Below the pieces are notes generated by a model. That model was not told where the DNA came from and did no database searches. It was given only the letters and a program-made list of their open reading frames with translations. DNA of 64,000 bases from contig OZ245751.1 in NCBI GenBank assembly GCA_965227445.1, forward strand, positions 5,890,001 to 5,954,000. The letters are read 5' to 3'. Below, piece after piece: positions 26,551-35,778 of the stretch. This stretch comes from DT-110 sp030148525 (GTDB lineage: Bacteria; Bacteroidota; Bacteroidia; Chitinophagales; Saprospiraceae). Position 1 is the stretch's first letter. Every line of letters begins with the position of its first letter. The translations under genes and the position numbers were made by a program.

Positions 26551-26593
26551 AAAAGGGTAGAGCCATGATAAATCGTGGCTCTACCCTTTTTTT
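26551..26593. terminator. Bidirectional intrinsic terminator, TAAA loop
   Basis: An 18-bp stem (26551-26568 with 26573-26590, one G-T pair) around loop TAAA, starting with A4 and ending in a T7 tract. It lies between convergent genes and so can end transcripts from both sides. The loop and flanking TGATAAATCG match the hairpin at 50823. Confidence 0.85.
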
Positions 26594-26636
26594 CTTTAGG
26601 TCTGGCATCTGATGTCTAGCCTCTTCTGAAAACCAC

Positions 26637-27572
26637 TTACTTCTTATAATACAACGACAAAAACTCCGGCAAATGCCGCAGTGCTGCCAATTCCCGGTAG
26701 GTGGCCCGGGCCTCGCCGGCCGGATATCCGAAGTAAACTTTGCCACCCTCCAGGTCTTTAGATACTCCGGATTTGGCCAATACGACGGCTTTGTCACCAA
26801 TGTTTAGGTTTTGGGCAATACCCACCTGGCCGTACAACACCACTTCGTCGCCCACTACCGTATTACCGCCAATGCCCACCTGACCGGCAAACAGGCACCG
26901 CTTGCCAATCTGCACGTCGTGACCGATGTGCACCTGAGCGTCGAATTTGGTACCGGCACCGATGATGGTATCACCCGATACGCCTTTATTAATAGTACAA
27001 CCGGCACCGATGTCCACATCGTCTTCGAGAATAACGCGTCCTCCGGAACGCCATTTCCGGTAACCCGCATCAGTGCGTTTGAAGTAGAAAGCCTCCGTCC
27101 CAATCGTGGAGCCCGACTGCACAATGACCCGCTCCCCGATAATGGTGTATTCGGCAATGGTGGTATTGGCCATGATGTGGCATTCGGGGCCAATCACCAC
27201 GTGCGGCCCCACCACGACATTGGGTTCCAGAATAGCGGAAGGGTGAATCTCGGCCGTGGGATGGATAGTCTGTTGCAGTGGCTGATATGGCCGATGAGCC
27301 AATATCAGATCATTATAGGCTTCGAAAGGCTCGTCGCACAGCAGAAGGGCCTTACCTTCGGGAGCCTCCACCCGTTCGTTCAGGATGATGATGGAGGCGT
27401 CGGATTGGAGCGATTTGTTGAAGTACTTTTTGACATCAACAAAGGTCACATCACCGGGTTCTACCTGGTGGATCTCATTGATACCCGTAGCTTTCAGACT
27501 ATCATCGCCGATCAGTTCGGCATCCATAAGCCTGGCGAGTTCAGTAACGGGGATAGGATTGGGAAACTTCAT
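26637..27572 (-). CDS. lpxD: UDP-3-O-acylglucosamine N-acyltransferase
   Basis: A 311-residue enzyme of lipid A synthesis: it adds the N-linked 3-hydroxyacyl chain to UDP-3-O-acyl-glucosamine. N-terminal domain (MKFPNPIPVTELARLMDAELIGD, then INEIHQVEPGDVTFVD) and a left-handed beta-helix of hexapeptide repeats (HPTAEIHPSAILEPNVVVGPHVVIG onward) are typical. The catalytic histidine is in VHIGHDVQIG (family pattern). Length is a little shorter than the usual 340. A paralogue may exist elsewhere in the genome, as is common in Bacteroidota. Confidence 0.88.
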   Translation of the reverse strand: MKFPNPIPVTELARLMDAELIGDDSLKATGINEIHQVEPGDVTFVDVKKYFNKSLQSDASIIILNERVEAPEGKALLLCDEPFEAYNDLILAHRPYQPLQQTIHPTAEIHPSAILEPNVVVGPHVVIGPECHIMANTTIAEYTIIGERVIVQSGSTIGTEAFYFKRTDAGYRKWRSGGRVILEDDVDIGAGCTINKGVSGDTIIGAGTKFDAQVHIGHDVQIGKRCLFAGQVGIGGNTVVGDEVVLYGQVGIAQNLNIGDKAVVLAKSGVSKDLEGGKVYFGYPAGEARATYRELAALRHLPEFLSLYYKK

Positions 27573-27622
27573 GAAACGGGAGCTGTTTTACCAGATAATG
27601 TGAATCCGTACAAAAGTACAGT

Positions 27623-27820
27623 ATGCCGGTTGGAATCATACAATTTTTTATGGAACGAAAAGGATACGGCTACGTTCGAGTGCCGGAAACCAGAGAAGAA
27701 TTTCACTTTCGTGAAAAAGCACTGTTGGAACCCGTCAAAAAGGGAGACCGGGTTGTTTTTGAGATCAAAGAAAATAAACAAGGACTATTTGCGGTGCATA
27801 TTCGAAAAACGAACGAATAA
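27623..27820 (+). CDS. Cold-shock-domain RNA-binding protein
   Basis: A 65-residue CSD protein: GIIQFFMERKGYGYVRVPE holds RNP1 (KGYGYV), and EFHFREKALLEPVKKGDRVVFEI holds RNP2 (FHFRE) and the following strands. It is single-domain and slightly divergent from CspA, with GIIQF in place of GTVKWF. Likely an RNA chaperone. It is divergent from lpxD (50 bp apart). Confidence 0.85.
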   Translation: MPVGIIQFFMERKGYGYVRVPETREEFHFREKALLEPVKKGDRVVFEIKENKQGLFAVHIRKTNE

Positions 27821-27888
27821 ATCTTGGATTTTACCAATATGTCTTTGAACATCAATTAGTTAGTATCGTTGGAGAGAAAATTGTCATT

Positions 27889-28365
27889 ATGAGATTCTTC
27901 CCAACGAAACCACTAATACTACTATTTAGCATTGCCTTTTTTGCGGTAGCCTGTGATTCTCAACCCGCTCAGGATGAAGCCAACGCTACGGAAGACGAAG
28001 GGCAAGCCCAGGAAATTGCCGAACGCATTGAAGAAGTCGCCTTCGAAGGGACACTGCCCTGCGCCGATTGTGAAGGCCGTCAGGTTACCCTGCGCCTGAA
28101 AACAGAAGAACCCGTCTTTAATATGGAAACCATATACGTAGGTAAGTCGGATTCTGTATACACCCAGGATGGAACTTTTGACATCCAAAAAGGCTACGAA
28201 GAAGATACCGAAGCCATGGTCTATATTCTGAACCCCAAAGACGCTGATCGCCGGCAGGTCTTTCTGCAGACCAGCGAAAATCCAAATAGTCTCATCCAGT
28301 TGGATGATAATATGAAACGACTACGCACCAAATTACCCAATGAATTGATTCGGGAAACCGAATAA
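27889..28365 (+). CDS. NlpE-like lipoprotein
   Basis: A 158-residue lipoprotein (AVAC, C22). Mature part: acidic linker, then EVAFEGTLPCADCEGRQVTLRL, the CxxC-containing NlpE N-terminal beta-barrel signature, followed by FNMETIYVG strands. In E. coli NlpE reports envelope stress and copper; the role here is unproven. A hairpin with a T-run follows the stop. Confidence 0.75.
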   Translation: MRFFPTKPLILLFSIAFFAVACDSQPAQDEANATEDEGQAQEIAERIEEVAFEGTLPCADCEGRQVTLRLKTEEPVFNMETIYVGKSDSVYTQDGTFDIQKGYEEDTEAMVYILNPKDADRRQVFLQTSENPNSLIQLDDNMKRLRTKLPNELIRETE

Positions 28366-28386
28366 CACAAAATAACTGCCTGTTGT

Positions 28387-28427
28387 AAGCCAGCTACCAT
28401 TTATTCCGGTGGCTGGCTTTCTTTTTT
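28387..28427 (+). terminator. Intrinsic terminator after the NlpE-like gene
   Basis: Stem AGCCAGC-(TACC) with (GGTG)-GCTGGCT around ATTTATTCC, then TTTCTTTTTT. It overlaps the first codons before the end of the opposite flippase gene. Confidence 0.75.
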
Positions 28428-29897
28428 GCCGAAAGGCAAGGCAGCGAGAACCTGTCGAAAAAGAGGTTGCTCCAATCGATACAATAAAACCATGCATCCC
28501 ACCAATATTAAGGTGTTGAACAGGAGCGTTGCCACCAGCCCGCTACCCCAAACGGCCTGGCCGGCATCGGCCAGGAAATAACCACTCCCTGCCACCAGGA
28601 AATACAAGACCATGCGTGGAATAGGATAGGGAATGGGGTAGTGTTTCTGGCCGGTACTATAGCTGGCGTAAGCCATAAAACCATAGCACACCAGGGCCGC
28701 AACCGCCGGGCCGTAGTAGCCTATCCGGGGTATGAGCACCAGATTCAGCACTATGGTAATGACTGATCCGCCCAGAGCAATATACCCGCCCAGGTCGGTG
28801 CGATCGGATAATTTGTACCAGACCGAAAAATTGTAAAATAAGCCCAGGCATACGTAGCTCAGTAGCAGGAAGGGTACAATGCCAAGACCAACGTGCATGT
28901 CGGGGTCGATCAAGTATTTAAAGATGTCGATATATAGCATGATCCCCAGGAAAGCCAGGGCTCCCACCAGGGTGAACGCCTGGCCAATGCGGGCGTAAGT
29001 TTTTTTGGCATCAGCCTTATCGGCATGCCGAAAAAAGAAGGGTTCCGCCGCGTAATTAAAGGCCTGGGTAAACAGGTTAATGAGAATGGCCAGCTTGGCG
29101 CATCCGCCATAAATACCGGCCATGGCCTCACTGACGGCCTTATCTGGGTCACCGATGGCTCTCAGTAGTGGTATACCCAATAATTGATTGACCACCCCCG
29201 CAATGCCCGCTATCAGCAGGGGGCCGGCATAGCGAAGCATGCGTCGCCATAATGCTGCGTCGAATCGGAAACGCACATGGCGATAAGCGGGCAACAGACA
29301 AAGGAATACGCCCAACGAAGCCAGCAGATTAGCGAGAAAAACGTAGCCCAGTCGCTTTTCGTCGTCATAATACGCCTGAAACCAGGGTAACACTTCCAGT
29401 AAAAAGAAGATACATACAATGTTGATCACAATGCCCAGCACCTTGAAGGCCGCAAATAGATAGGGACAGTTTTCGAGGCGCAGACGAGCAAATGGTATAG
29501 CTGCCAATGCGTCAAAGGCAATGATCAGCACGAAATAGCGGATGTACTCCGGGTGATCCTGGTAATCAAGACCACGGGCAATGGCATTGGATGCACCCAA
29601 TAACACCAGGCAATACAGCAGTGTGGTGCCCAGCAAGGATAAGCTGGCCGTGGAAAAGGTGAGGTTGCGATCATCCAGTTTGCGACCGTATCGGAAAAAG
29701 GTGGTTTCCATACGGTAAGTGAAGAGTACTAACAGCAACGCAGCCCAGGCATAGAGGTCGGAAAACTGCCCGTATTCCTGATTGGTGAAGGCGCGGGTGA
29801 GATAGGGAGTCAGTACGACAAAGTGCAGCAAGCGTCCGAGGATACTACTCAGTCCGTAGATGGCTGTTTCCCCCGCTAGTTTTTTTAGTACCGACAT
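28401..29897 (-). CDS. Polysaccharide flippase (Wzx/MATE-like)
   Basis: A 498-residue integral membrane protein with about 12-14 helices of the polysaccharide biosynthesis (PST/MOP) family: starts MSVLKKLAGETAIYGLSSILGRLLHFVVLTPYLTRAF, the usual beginning, and contains LGRLLHF-like and PFLLLSYVCLGLFYNFSVWYKLSDRT segments. Likely flips lipid-linked oligosaccharides or similar. A GTG start at 29903 is possible, but ATG 29897 fits better. A GAAA-loop motif occupies the last codons (LPFGKK, 28428). It is divergent from the M42 peptidase gene. Confidence 0.85.
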   Translation of the reverse strand: MSVLKKLAGETAIYGLSSILGRLLHFVVLTPYLTRAFTNQEYGQFSDLYAWAALLLVLFTYRMETTFFRYGRKLDDRNLTFSTASLSLLGTTLLYCLVLLGASNAIARGLDYQDHPEYIRYFVLIIAFDALAAIPFARLRLENCPYLFAAFKVLGIVINIVCIFFLLEVLPWFQAYYDDEKRLGYVFLANLLASLGVFLCLLPAYRHVRFRFDAALWRRMLRYAGPLLIAGIAGVVNQLLGIPLLRAIGDPDKAVSEAMAGIYGGCAKLAILINLFTQAFNYAAEPFFFRHADKADAKKTYARIGQAFTLVGALAFLGIMLYIDIFKYLIDPDMHVGLGIVPFLLLSYVCLGLFYNFSVWYKLSDRTDLGGYIALGGSVITIVLNLVLIPRIGYYGPAVAALVCYGFMAYASYSTGQKHYPIPYPIPRMVLYFLVAGSGYFLADAGQAVWGSGLVATLLFNTLILVGCMVLLYRLEQPLFRQVLAALPFGKKESQPPE

Positions 29898-29989
29898 AGA
29901 CACAGATCAGGCAATAAGGCTCAAAAATAGTTGATTTCTTTTGGGCTTGGTAAAATCGCCTTAATTTAGCCGCATTCAAGAAGAAACTT

Positions 29990-31087
29990 ATGATAAACAT
30001 TGATCTCCTCCAAAAGATTTGCCTTACGCCCGGTGCTCCCGGTTTCGAGCAACGAATCCGCGAACTGGTCATCCGGGAAGTTACCCCCCTGGCCGATGAG
30101 GTGCGAACCGATGCCATGGGCAACGTAATAGCTATTAAGCAAGGTAAAGCCCGCAAGCGGGTTATGGCTGCCGCCCATATGGACGAGATCGGTTTTATCG
30201 TAACCCACGTGGATGAAGATGGTTTTGTACGCTTCCATACCCTGGGCGGCTTCGATCCCAAAACCCTCACTTCCCAACGCGTGATCGTGCATGGAAGAGA
30301 GGATTTGATTGGTGTGATGGGCTGCAAACCCATTCACCTTATGAAGCCCGAAGAGCGCAATAAACAAATCCCCATCTCCGAGTATTACATCGACCTGGGT
30401 ATGCCTTACGAGGAGGTCATAAAACTCGTAGAAGTGGGTGATCCCATCACCCGGGAACGCGAACTCATTGAGGTGGGCCACTGCGTGAATAGCAAATCTC
30501 TTGATAATCGTGTGTCTGTGTTTATTTTACTGGAGACACTTCGTGAATTAAAGGAAGAAACCCTGCCCTACGACTTCTACGCCGTCTTCACAGTCCAGGA
30601 AGAAGTGGGGCTGCGGGGAGCGATTTCCAGCGCTCACCACATCAATCCTGATTTCGGCTTTGGCCTTGACGTGACCATCGCTTTCGATGTGCCCGGTGCT
30701 CAGCCTCATGAAATGGTTACTCGCCTGGGTAAAGGAGCCGCTATCAAGGTGATGGATGGGTCCACTATCAGCGATTACCGCATGGTTAAATACCTCAAGC
30801 AGCAGGCTGATCAACACGATATTGCCTGGCAGGCAGAGGTGTTACCTGCGGGAGGAACTGACACCGCCGGTATCCAACGCTACGGTAAAAACGGTGCCAT
30901 TACCGGTGCAATATCCATTCCCCTGCGCAATATGCACCAGACTATCGAGATGGCCCACAAGCAAGACATACGCTACTGTATTGATCTGCTCAAAGTGGGC
31001 GTGCAATACCTCGACCACTACAATTGGGACTTCGATAATACCGACGGGCGTAAACCGGTTCGGGCGGTGGAAGATGATCTCTTTTAG
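29990..31087 (+). CDS. M42-family metallo-aminopeptidase/glucanase-type
   Basis: A 365-residue member of the M42 glutamyl-aminopeptidase family. Metal ligands are visible as AAAHMDEIGF, the NSKSLDNRVS loop, FTVQEEVGLRGA (catalytic glutamate and ligand) and GLDVTIAFDVPG. PRN-type C-terminal region RNMHQTIEMAHKQDI with its histidine closes the site. Typical length. It should trim peptides in the cytoplasm (tetrahedral complexes are known). It overlaps no gene; the next starts 3 nt after its stop, so they are likely cotranscribed. Confidence 0.88.
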   Translation: MINIDLLQKICLTPGAPGFEQRIRELVIREVTPLADEVRTDAMGNVIAIKQGKARKRVMAAAHMDEIGFIVTHVDEDGFVRFHTLGGFDPKTLTSQRVIVHGREDLIGVMGCKPIHLMKPEERNKQIPISEYYIDLGMPYEEVIKLVEVGDPITRERELIEVGHCVNSKSLDNRVSVFILLETLRELKEETLPYDFYAVFTVQEEVGLRGAISSAHHINPDFGFGLDVTIAFDVPGAQPHEMVTRLGKGAAIKVMDGSTISDYRMVKYLKQQADQHDIAWQAEVLPAGGTDTAGIQRYGKNGAITGAISIPLRNMHQTIEMAHKQDIRYCIDLLKVGVQYLDHYNWDFDNTDGRKPVRAVEDDLF

Positions 31088-31089
31088 TC

Positions 31090-32346
31090 ATGTCTGTTTC
31101 TGCCACTGATCGCTACGGCTCCCTGCACCAGAGCTGGCAATGGTGGTTGGTTCTTTTCCTGATGTCGATTCCTACCTGGTCGATGTACGATCGCCTGTTC
31201 AGCGTTCTGCTTTCACCAGCCTCTTTGCCGAACTGGATGGTGGCAATCCTGGTCCTCACCCAGGTGGTTCTTATGGGCTTGAGTATTCCCTGGTTTCTAA
31301 GGCGCTTATTTGTAATGCCTGTTATATTTCGCGGTGGCCTGGTGGTTATGCTGATTGGAATATTAGTTTCGGGCTTTTTCATATTGTTTCCCCTGGCTGA
31401 TTCCGGCGAGCTCGGCTTTGTGAGCGACCGGGATGAAGCGCTGGACATAGCCGTTCGTCAGTTATGGCAGGGCCAAAACCCCTACAATTGCCGTGCGGTA
31501 GGCGGTGTCCATCGGGGCTGCCCGCAGGAGGGCAATATTATTGCTCCCTTACCTGGTGGCATTATGCTGACTATGCCCTTTGTAGCGCTGGGTGGAAGTG
31601 CAGGTGCCTCATTGGCGGTGCTGATGATTGCACTGCTGGTGCTTTGGCGCACCTATCGCTCTGTTTCGCTACTCTGGGCTTTCCTGATGTTGTTACTGGC
31701 CGGTATGCCGACCATTCTTGCCGAGATCTTCACGGGGGGTGACCACCTGGCCAATGCGCTGTGCGTCACCCTCGCTGCCTGGTGGTGCCTGCGGACGAAA
31801 GAATGGCGTGAGGCCCTGCTGGCAGGTGCTCTTTTGGGACTGACCCTATCCTGGCGAGCGCCTTTTTTACTGATGGTTATTCCTGTTTTGGTGGCTTTCG
31901 CCAAAAAGGGGAGGCCCCGGAATTGGTGGATTGCCGGCGTAGCAGCAGTAGTCACCTTTACGGTTGTCTCCTTACCATTCTATTGGTGGGATCCCGTTAC
32001 ATTTGGGCCGTTGCAGACGCAGGGGAAGCTGGATGGTTTTGCGCAACTGCTGCCCAATGCTACTGTCTGGGCTCTGATTTCCGCAATCATCGTAGGTGTT
32101 TGGACGGGAAGGCAGGCAAAGGATGACGCCGGTTTGCTCATAGCCACAGGCTGGACGGTAGCCATACCCTTTCTTTGGGCCGTGGTACTGGAAAGCATCG
32201 ACCGGGGATACCCTACTGCATCCTTTTTTGGCTGGTACTTGCTGATGCCAGCCAGCGTGATCGCATTTGGATACGTGTTGCGATTATTTGATCAGGAAGA
32301 GCCTCTTGTTAATATGCCTTCCGGCAAAAATCCGGTGAACGAATGA
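31090..32346 (+). CDS. Polytopic membrane protein, GT-C/GT87-like
   Basis: A 418-residue protein with about ten membrane helices. After the first helices, SGELGFVSDRDEALDIAVRQLWQGQNPYNCR recalls the acidic loop of GT87-type mannosyltransferases (D..Y......GQNPY). Not certain. It starts 3 nt after the M42 gene and overlaps the pterin dehydratase gene by 4 nt, so the three form an operon. A GAAA-loop motif (VAFAKKG, 31893) lies inside. Confidence 0.6.
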   Translation: MSVSATDRYGSLHQSWQWWLVLFLMSIPTWSMYDRLFSVLLSPASLPNWMVAILVLTQVVLMGLSIPWFLRRLFVMPVIFRGGLVVMLIGILVSGFFILFPLADSGELGFVSDRDEALDIAVRQLWQGQNPYNCRAVGGVHRGCPQEGNIIAPLPGGIMLTMPFVALGGSAGASLAVLMIALLVLWRTYRSVSLLWAFLMLLLAGMPTILAEIFTGGDHLANALCVTLAAWWCLRTKEWREALLAGALLGLTLSWRAPFLLMVIPVLVAFAKKGRPRNWWIAGVAAVVTFTVVSLPFYWWDPVTFGPLQTQGKLDGFAQLLPNATVWALISAIIVGVWTGRQAKDDAGLLIATGWTVAIPFLWAVVLESIDRGYPTASFFGWYLLMPASVIAFGYVLRLFDQEEPLVNMPSGKNPVNE

Positions 32347-32624
32347 CCGGAACGCCTGTTGTACGGAAAACAACGATTATGTGGAAAGAAGAAAACAATC
32401 AACTCGTAGCCAGCTTTACATTTAAGGATTTCACCGAGGCCTTCGCCTTTATGACCGAGGTGGCCTTTCATGCCGAAAAGCAGCAACACCACCCCAACTG
32501 GACTAACGTATACAATACCGTTACCTTTCATCTGAATACCCACGATGCCGGAGATAAGGTAACCCAGAAAGATCATGAGCTGGCTAAAGCCATTGATGGC
32601 GTCTACGCTAAATTTTCCGGTTAA
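32343..32624 (+). CDS. 4a-hydroxytetrahydrobiopterin dehydratase
   Basis: A 93-residue pterin-4a-carbinolamine dehydratase. The active-site region AEKQQHHPNWTNVYNTVTFHLNTHDAGDKVTQKDHELAKAIDG is characteristic (HHPNW plus a later histidine). It recycles the pterin cofactor for aromatic amino-acid hydroxylases. It overlaps the previous stop as ATGA. A trans-acting hydroxylase gene is not nearby. Confidence 0.88.
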   Translation: MTGTPVVRKTTIMWKEENNQLVASFTFKDFTEAFAFMTEVAFHAEKQQHHPNWTNVYNTVTFHLNTHDAGDKVTQKDHELAKAIDGVYAKFSG

Positions 32625-32701
32625 TATGGCCGGGCCTTGACAGGCTGTATTTGGGAAAAGTGGTAGAAACGACTAGTTTTCCACCCGAAAACACACCCAA
32701 T

Positions 32702-33844
32702 ATGCAGCCTGTCAGCAAACTCCCCTCCGTCGGGACGACAATCTTTTCCGTCATGTCCCGTTTGGCCGCCCAACATGAGGCCATCAATTTATCACAGGGT
32801 TTTCCCAATTATTCCTCTGACCGGCATCTGATCGATCTGGTCACCCACCATATGCAAGCCGGTCACAACCAGTATGCGCCCATGCCGGGTTTACCCCTTC
32901 TGCGGCAACGCATCGCCGATAAACTACAACGATCCCATGGCATCACCGTGGATCCCGACGAAGAGATCAATGTCACCGCCGGGGCGACCCAGGCGATCTT
33001 TACGGCCCTTTCCGTACTGATCCACGCTGGTGATGAAGTGATTACCTTCGAACCGGCTTACGACGCTTATCGTCCCGCCATTGAGCTGTTCGGTGGCACC
33101 CCCGTCATTTACCAATTGGAGGGGCCTGATTTTACCATTGACTGGCAAAAGGTCGGCAAGCTCATTACGCCCCAAACCCGATTGATCATCGTCAATACGC
33201 CCCATAACCCAACGGGCACCATCCTTACCGCCCGTGATATGGAAGCTTTGCAGGGGATAGTAGCTGGTTCTGATATCTGGGTGCTCAGTGATGAGGTATA
33301 CGAACACCTGATCTACGATGCGGCTACGCACGAGTCTATCCTGCGTTACCCGGAGCTGAGGGAGCGGGGCATTGCCACCTATTCCTTCGGCAAAACCTTC
33401 CACAACACCGGCTGGAAGATCGGCTACGTGGTGGGGCCACCTGCTTTTCTGGCCGAATTTCGCAAGGTGCACCAGTACAATGTCTTCGCGGTGAATACCC
33501 CCATGCAATACGCCCTGGCGGATTACCTGGCCGATGCCGATACTTACGAAGGGCTACCCGCATTCTACCAACGCAAGCGCGATTTTTTTACCAACCTTAT
33601 GGCACAGACGTCCTTAAAGCCGGTCCCCTGCCGCGGTACCTACTTCCAGTGTTTTGAATACGGCCACCTGAGCGACGAATCGGATATGGATTTTGCTTCC
33701 CGCCTCACCAAAGAGTACGGAGTAGCGGCCATCCCCGTGTCGGCCTTCAATGCCAGCGGCCGCGACGATAAGTTGATACGTTTGTGTTTTGCCAAAACGG
33801 AGGAGGTCCTGGAAGAGGCGGGGAAACGGTTGGGGAGGTTGTGA
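32702..33844 (+). CDS. Methionine aminotransferase (YbdL/MtnE-like)
   Basis: A 380-residue PLP enzyme of fold-type I, class I/II: SQGFPNYSSDRHLIDLV at the N-terminus, GATQAIFTAL, LIIVNTPHNPTGTILTARDM, LSDEVYEHLIYD and the cofactor lysine in SYSFGKTFHNTGWKIGYVVG. This is the pattern of YbdL, active on methionine and related amino acids (methionine salvage). ATG 32702 was chosen over a longer start at 32651. The stop is followed directly by a heptad array. Confidence 0.85.
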   Translation: MQPVSKLPSVGTTIFSVMSRLAAQHEAINLSQGFPNYSSDRHLIDLVTHHMQAGHNQYAPMPGLPLLRQRIADKLQRSHGITVDPDEEINVTAGATQAIFTALSVLIHAGDEVITFEPAYDAYRPAIELFGGTPVIYQLEGPDFTIDWQKVGKLITPQTRLIIVNTPHNPTGTILTARDMEALQGIVAGSDIWVLSDEVYEHLIYDAATHESILRYPELRERGIATYSFGKTFHNTGWKIGYVVGPPAFLAEFRKVHQYNVFAVNTPMQYALADYLADADTYEGLPAFYQRKRDFFTNLMAQTSLKPVPCRGTYFQCFEYGHLSDESDMDFASRLTKEYGVAAIPVSAFNASGRDDKLIRLCFAKTEEVLEEAGKRLGRL

Positions 33845-33935
33845 GGGGGCAAGGGGCAAGGTTCAAGGTCCAAGGTCCAAGGTTTACGGTTTACGGTTTA
33901 CGGCTCACGGTCCACGCTGCACGGTTTACGGCGCT
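33845..33935 (+). repeat. Heptad array (13 units)
   Basis: Twelve clean 7-nt units with consensus (A/C)GGTYYA, from GGGGGCA at 33845 to CGGTTTA ending 33928, then CGGCGCT. The first base follows the TGA stop (33842-33844). The longest degenerate array in the window. Confidence 0.9.
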
Positions 33936-33944
33936 CTGCGCAAA

Positions 33945-33998
33945 TATACCGCTTCCGAAAAGGTTTGGTGCTTTGCCAAACCTTTTCACGCGAGTATA
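33945..33998. repeat. Palindromic element (TATACCGC...GAGTATA)
   Basis: Inner arms AAAAGGTTTGG and CCAAACCTTTT flank TGCTTTG, and the ends are TATACCGCTTCCG and CGCGAGTATA. It shares TATACCGCTTCCGAA with the element at 55389. Confidence 0.65.
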
Positions 33999-34115
33999 AG
34001 GGCAGAATGACAAAAAAAACGTATAGCCGAAGTAGCCCGGCTCAGGCGAGTCGTTTTGGTCGCTTCCTTCTCCTCGTTCCCTCAAGTCCCTCACGGTCTC
34101 CAGTTGGCAATGCTC

Positions 34116-34143
34116 CCCCACCTTCGTTAAAACTAAGGCGGGG
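34116..34143. repeat. REP-like hairpin
   Basis: CCCC-A-CCTT and AAGG-C-GGGG pair around CGTTAAAACT. It resembles a hairpin common in Bacteroidota genomes. A short 9-nt array (GTTCCCTCA type) is just before it at 34076-34100. Confidence 0.55.
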
Positions 34144-34184
34144 ATGGTCCGTGTAATATGGTTCGCCGCATGGGACGATAGGAT

Positions 34185-34247
34185 AACCACTAAAGTGGTT
34201 TATTTTTAATGGTGGCCTTATAAATATCCCACCGCTAAAGCGATGGG
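34185..34247. repeat. Two TAAA-loop REP hairpins in tandem
   Basis: AACCAC-TAAA-GTGGTT (34185-34200) and CCCACCGC-TAAA-GCGATGGG (34228-34247). The second resembles the one at 22437 with paired substitutions. Confidence 0.65.
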
Positions 34248-34260
34248 CTGATGTGTTCAC

Positions 34261-34295
34261 CCTTCTGACCTCTGATTTCTGACCTCTGACCTCAA
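34261..34295. repeat. Heptad array (five units)
   Basis: CCTTCTG, ACCTCTG, ATTTCTG, ACCTCTG, ACCTCAA. Read on the other strand it is GAGGTCA-type. From 34296 to 34616 the DNA is AT-rich and holds only a GGC hairpin (CCCGCC-TAT-GGCGGG, 34572-34586). Confidence 0.65.
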
Positions 34296-34616
34296 TCCCT
34301 CTTGACTTTATAAAATAAAAGTTGAATATTGTCCATAATTGATTGCGTAACACATTATATATCCGTGACACAGCACGGGTAAACAGATAAAATTTTTTTT
34401 GTTTCTGAACGCAATCAATGGCTTATGACTACCACCCTGTGTATTCAACACACTTTTTTTCCGTTTCCTTATTGCAGTCAGTGGTATCTGAATAGCCCGC
34501 ATTAGCGAGGTCATTCGTTTACTTGATTTATCGTTGTCTACCCTATTGTTGATCAATGGGAAAAAACTATCCCCGCCTATGGCGGGAGTATTTTCTCACG
34601 TATAAATTGATTAACA

Positions 34617-35331
34617 ATGAAATATTTTTTTAGTAGTCATGCTGTTGTGTGTGACTCCACTATTATCGAGTGCGCAACTATATTGTGCGGGCACTAGCCC
34701 ATCGGATGCAAAGGATTGTCGATATTATGTTCATTTAACTTACTACGAAGACACCGGCGAGATAGTTGATTGCCAGGTGATCAAAAAGGTATGCAAAGGA
34801 TCATTGGAATATGATTACGGAGGTGGAAGTGGGTTGGTGATAGATGCCGTTCCGCTTGATCGACCAAATTGTCAGTTCAAGCACAATATTGTGTTCAAAG
34901 AGCATGATCCTGATGGGTTTATTTTGACTTTGGATGATGCTGAGCCGAATATTTCTGAAAACTTTAGCTGCCAGGGTTACGTCGAATGCGAATCATGGAT
35001 GACCTCCAAAACTTATTCATATGCTGCTGCTGCGCGAAGAATTCGTAATGAGGTATGCAGAGTTGGGGAAATCTATTATGCTACATCAAAGGTTATTGAC
35101 AAAGGGTCAAATGCATCTATTTATAAGTCGAAGCTTAAGTCACAATATATTTTTGCAATTCAATCCCGAATAACTGCTGGTCTTTCTATCGGATGGGGGA
35201 GTTGGTCTGTTCCTTTGTTTACAAATAATAGGTTTGTGGAGGAAAAGCCAGTTAGGTACAGCTTTTTACCAGTTGGGTGTCGCCCTCCGGGTAAGGGTGA
35301 TTATGAAGATCAAAATTATTTCAGACACTAA
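34617..35331 (+). pseudogene. AT-rich secreted protein gene, frameshifted in a T-tract
   Basis: ATG at 34617 begins MKYFF but meets a wrong frame after T7 (34624-34630 region). Removing one T gives MKYFLVVMLLCVTPLLSSAQLYC, a perfect signal peptide, fused to the long frame (open from 34639). The restored protein is 237 residues. The mature part has many cysteines (CRYY, VDCQVIKKVCKG, NCQF, FSCQGYVECES, EVCRVG), so it may form disulphides. No family recognised. Low GC suggests recent transfer. Either phase variation or a homopolymer sequencing error. Confidence 0.6.
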
Positions 35332-35340
35332 ACTAAAATT

Positions 35341-35778
35341 ATGAAAGCTTTACAAATAGTATTCATCTGCCTTAGTATTCTTTTTGCATGTAGTTGCAAT
35401 AAGAAAAATACTTCTTTTGATGATGGTGATATTCAGGCTAAAAAAGAATTAATAAAGTCGATAGTCGAGGAGTATGGTTTGCCTGCAAATGACGTTGAAT
35501 TTAATGAGTATTTTACTCAAGATGTGGAAGAACTTTCTATGGAGGTGATTGAAGAAAAAGTCCGTACCATCCTGGATGAAGAACTTCCCAAGGCAAGGAA
35601 TCGGCAGAAACTAATAGATTGGGGAACCGAATTGATAGTGGTGAGAGGTAAGGAATTAGAGTCTAAACTTGCTAATGCTACCAGTGAAAAGGACTCTTTG
35701 TTGATCATGCTGGAATACCCTGATTTGGTCACCTTCCACGACTCTACTGATTTACGCCGCGTAGGCATCATCAAATAA
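35341..35778 (+). CDS. Lipoprotein of unknown function, AT-rich
   Basis: A 145-residue lipoprotein (signal with LFAC, C17, then SC). Rest is charged and helical: DIQAKKELIKSIVEEYGLP..EELSMEVIEEKVRTILDEELPKARNRQKLIDWG. No family seen. It starts 10 nt after the previous gene, with the same low GC, so both likely came together. A terminator hairpin follows. Confidence 0.6.
   Translation: MKALQIVFICLSILFACSCNKKNTSFDDGDIQAKKELIKSIVEEYGLPANDVEFNEYFTQDVEELSMEVIEEKVRTILDEELPKARNRQKLIDWGTELIVVRGKELESKLANATSEKDSLLIMLEYPDLVTFHDSTDLRRVGIIK

Noticed and set aside
26811..27848. Long reading frame on the plus strand over lpxD
   Set aside because: Antisense shadow of lpxD, which has clear hexapeptide repeats and length on the minus strand.
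33845..33935. Telomere-like or linear replicon end
   Set aside because: GGTTTAC heptads resemble plant telomere units, but the array is internal, short and degenerate.
34308..34556. 82-codon minus-strand frame in the AT-rich gap
   Set aside because: Low-complexity composition, no start signal, no recognisable fold.
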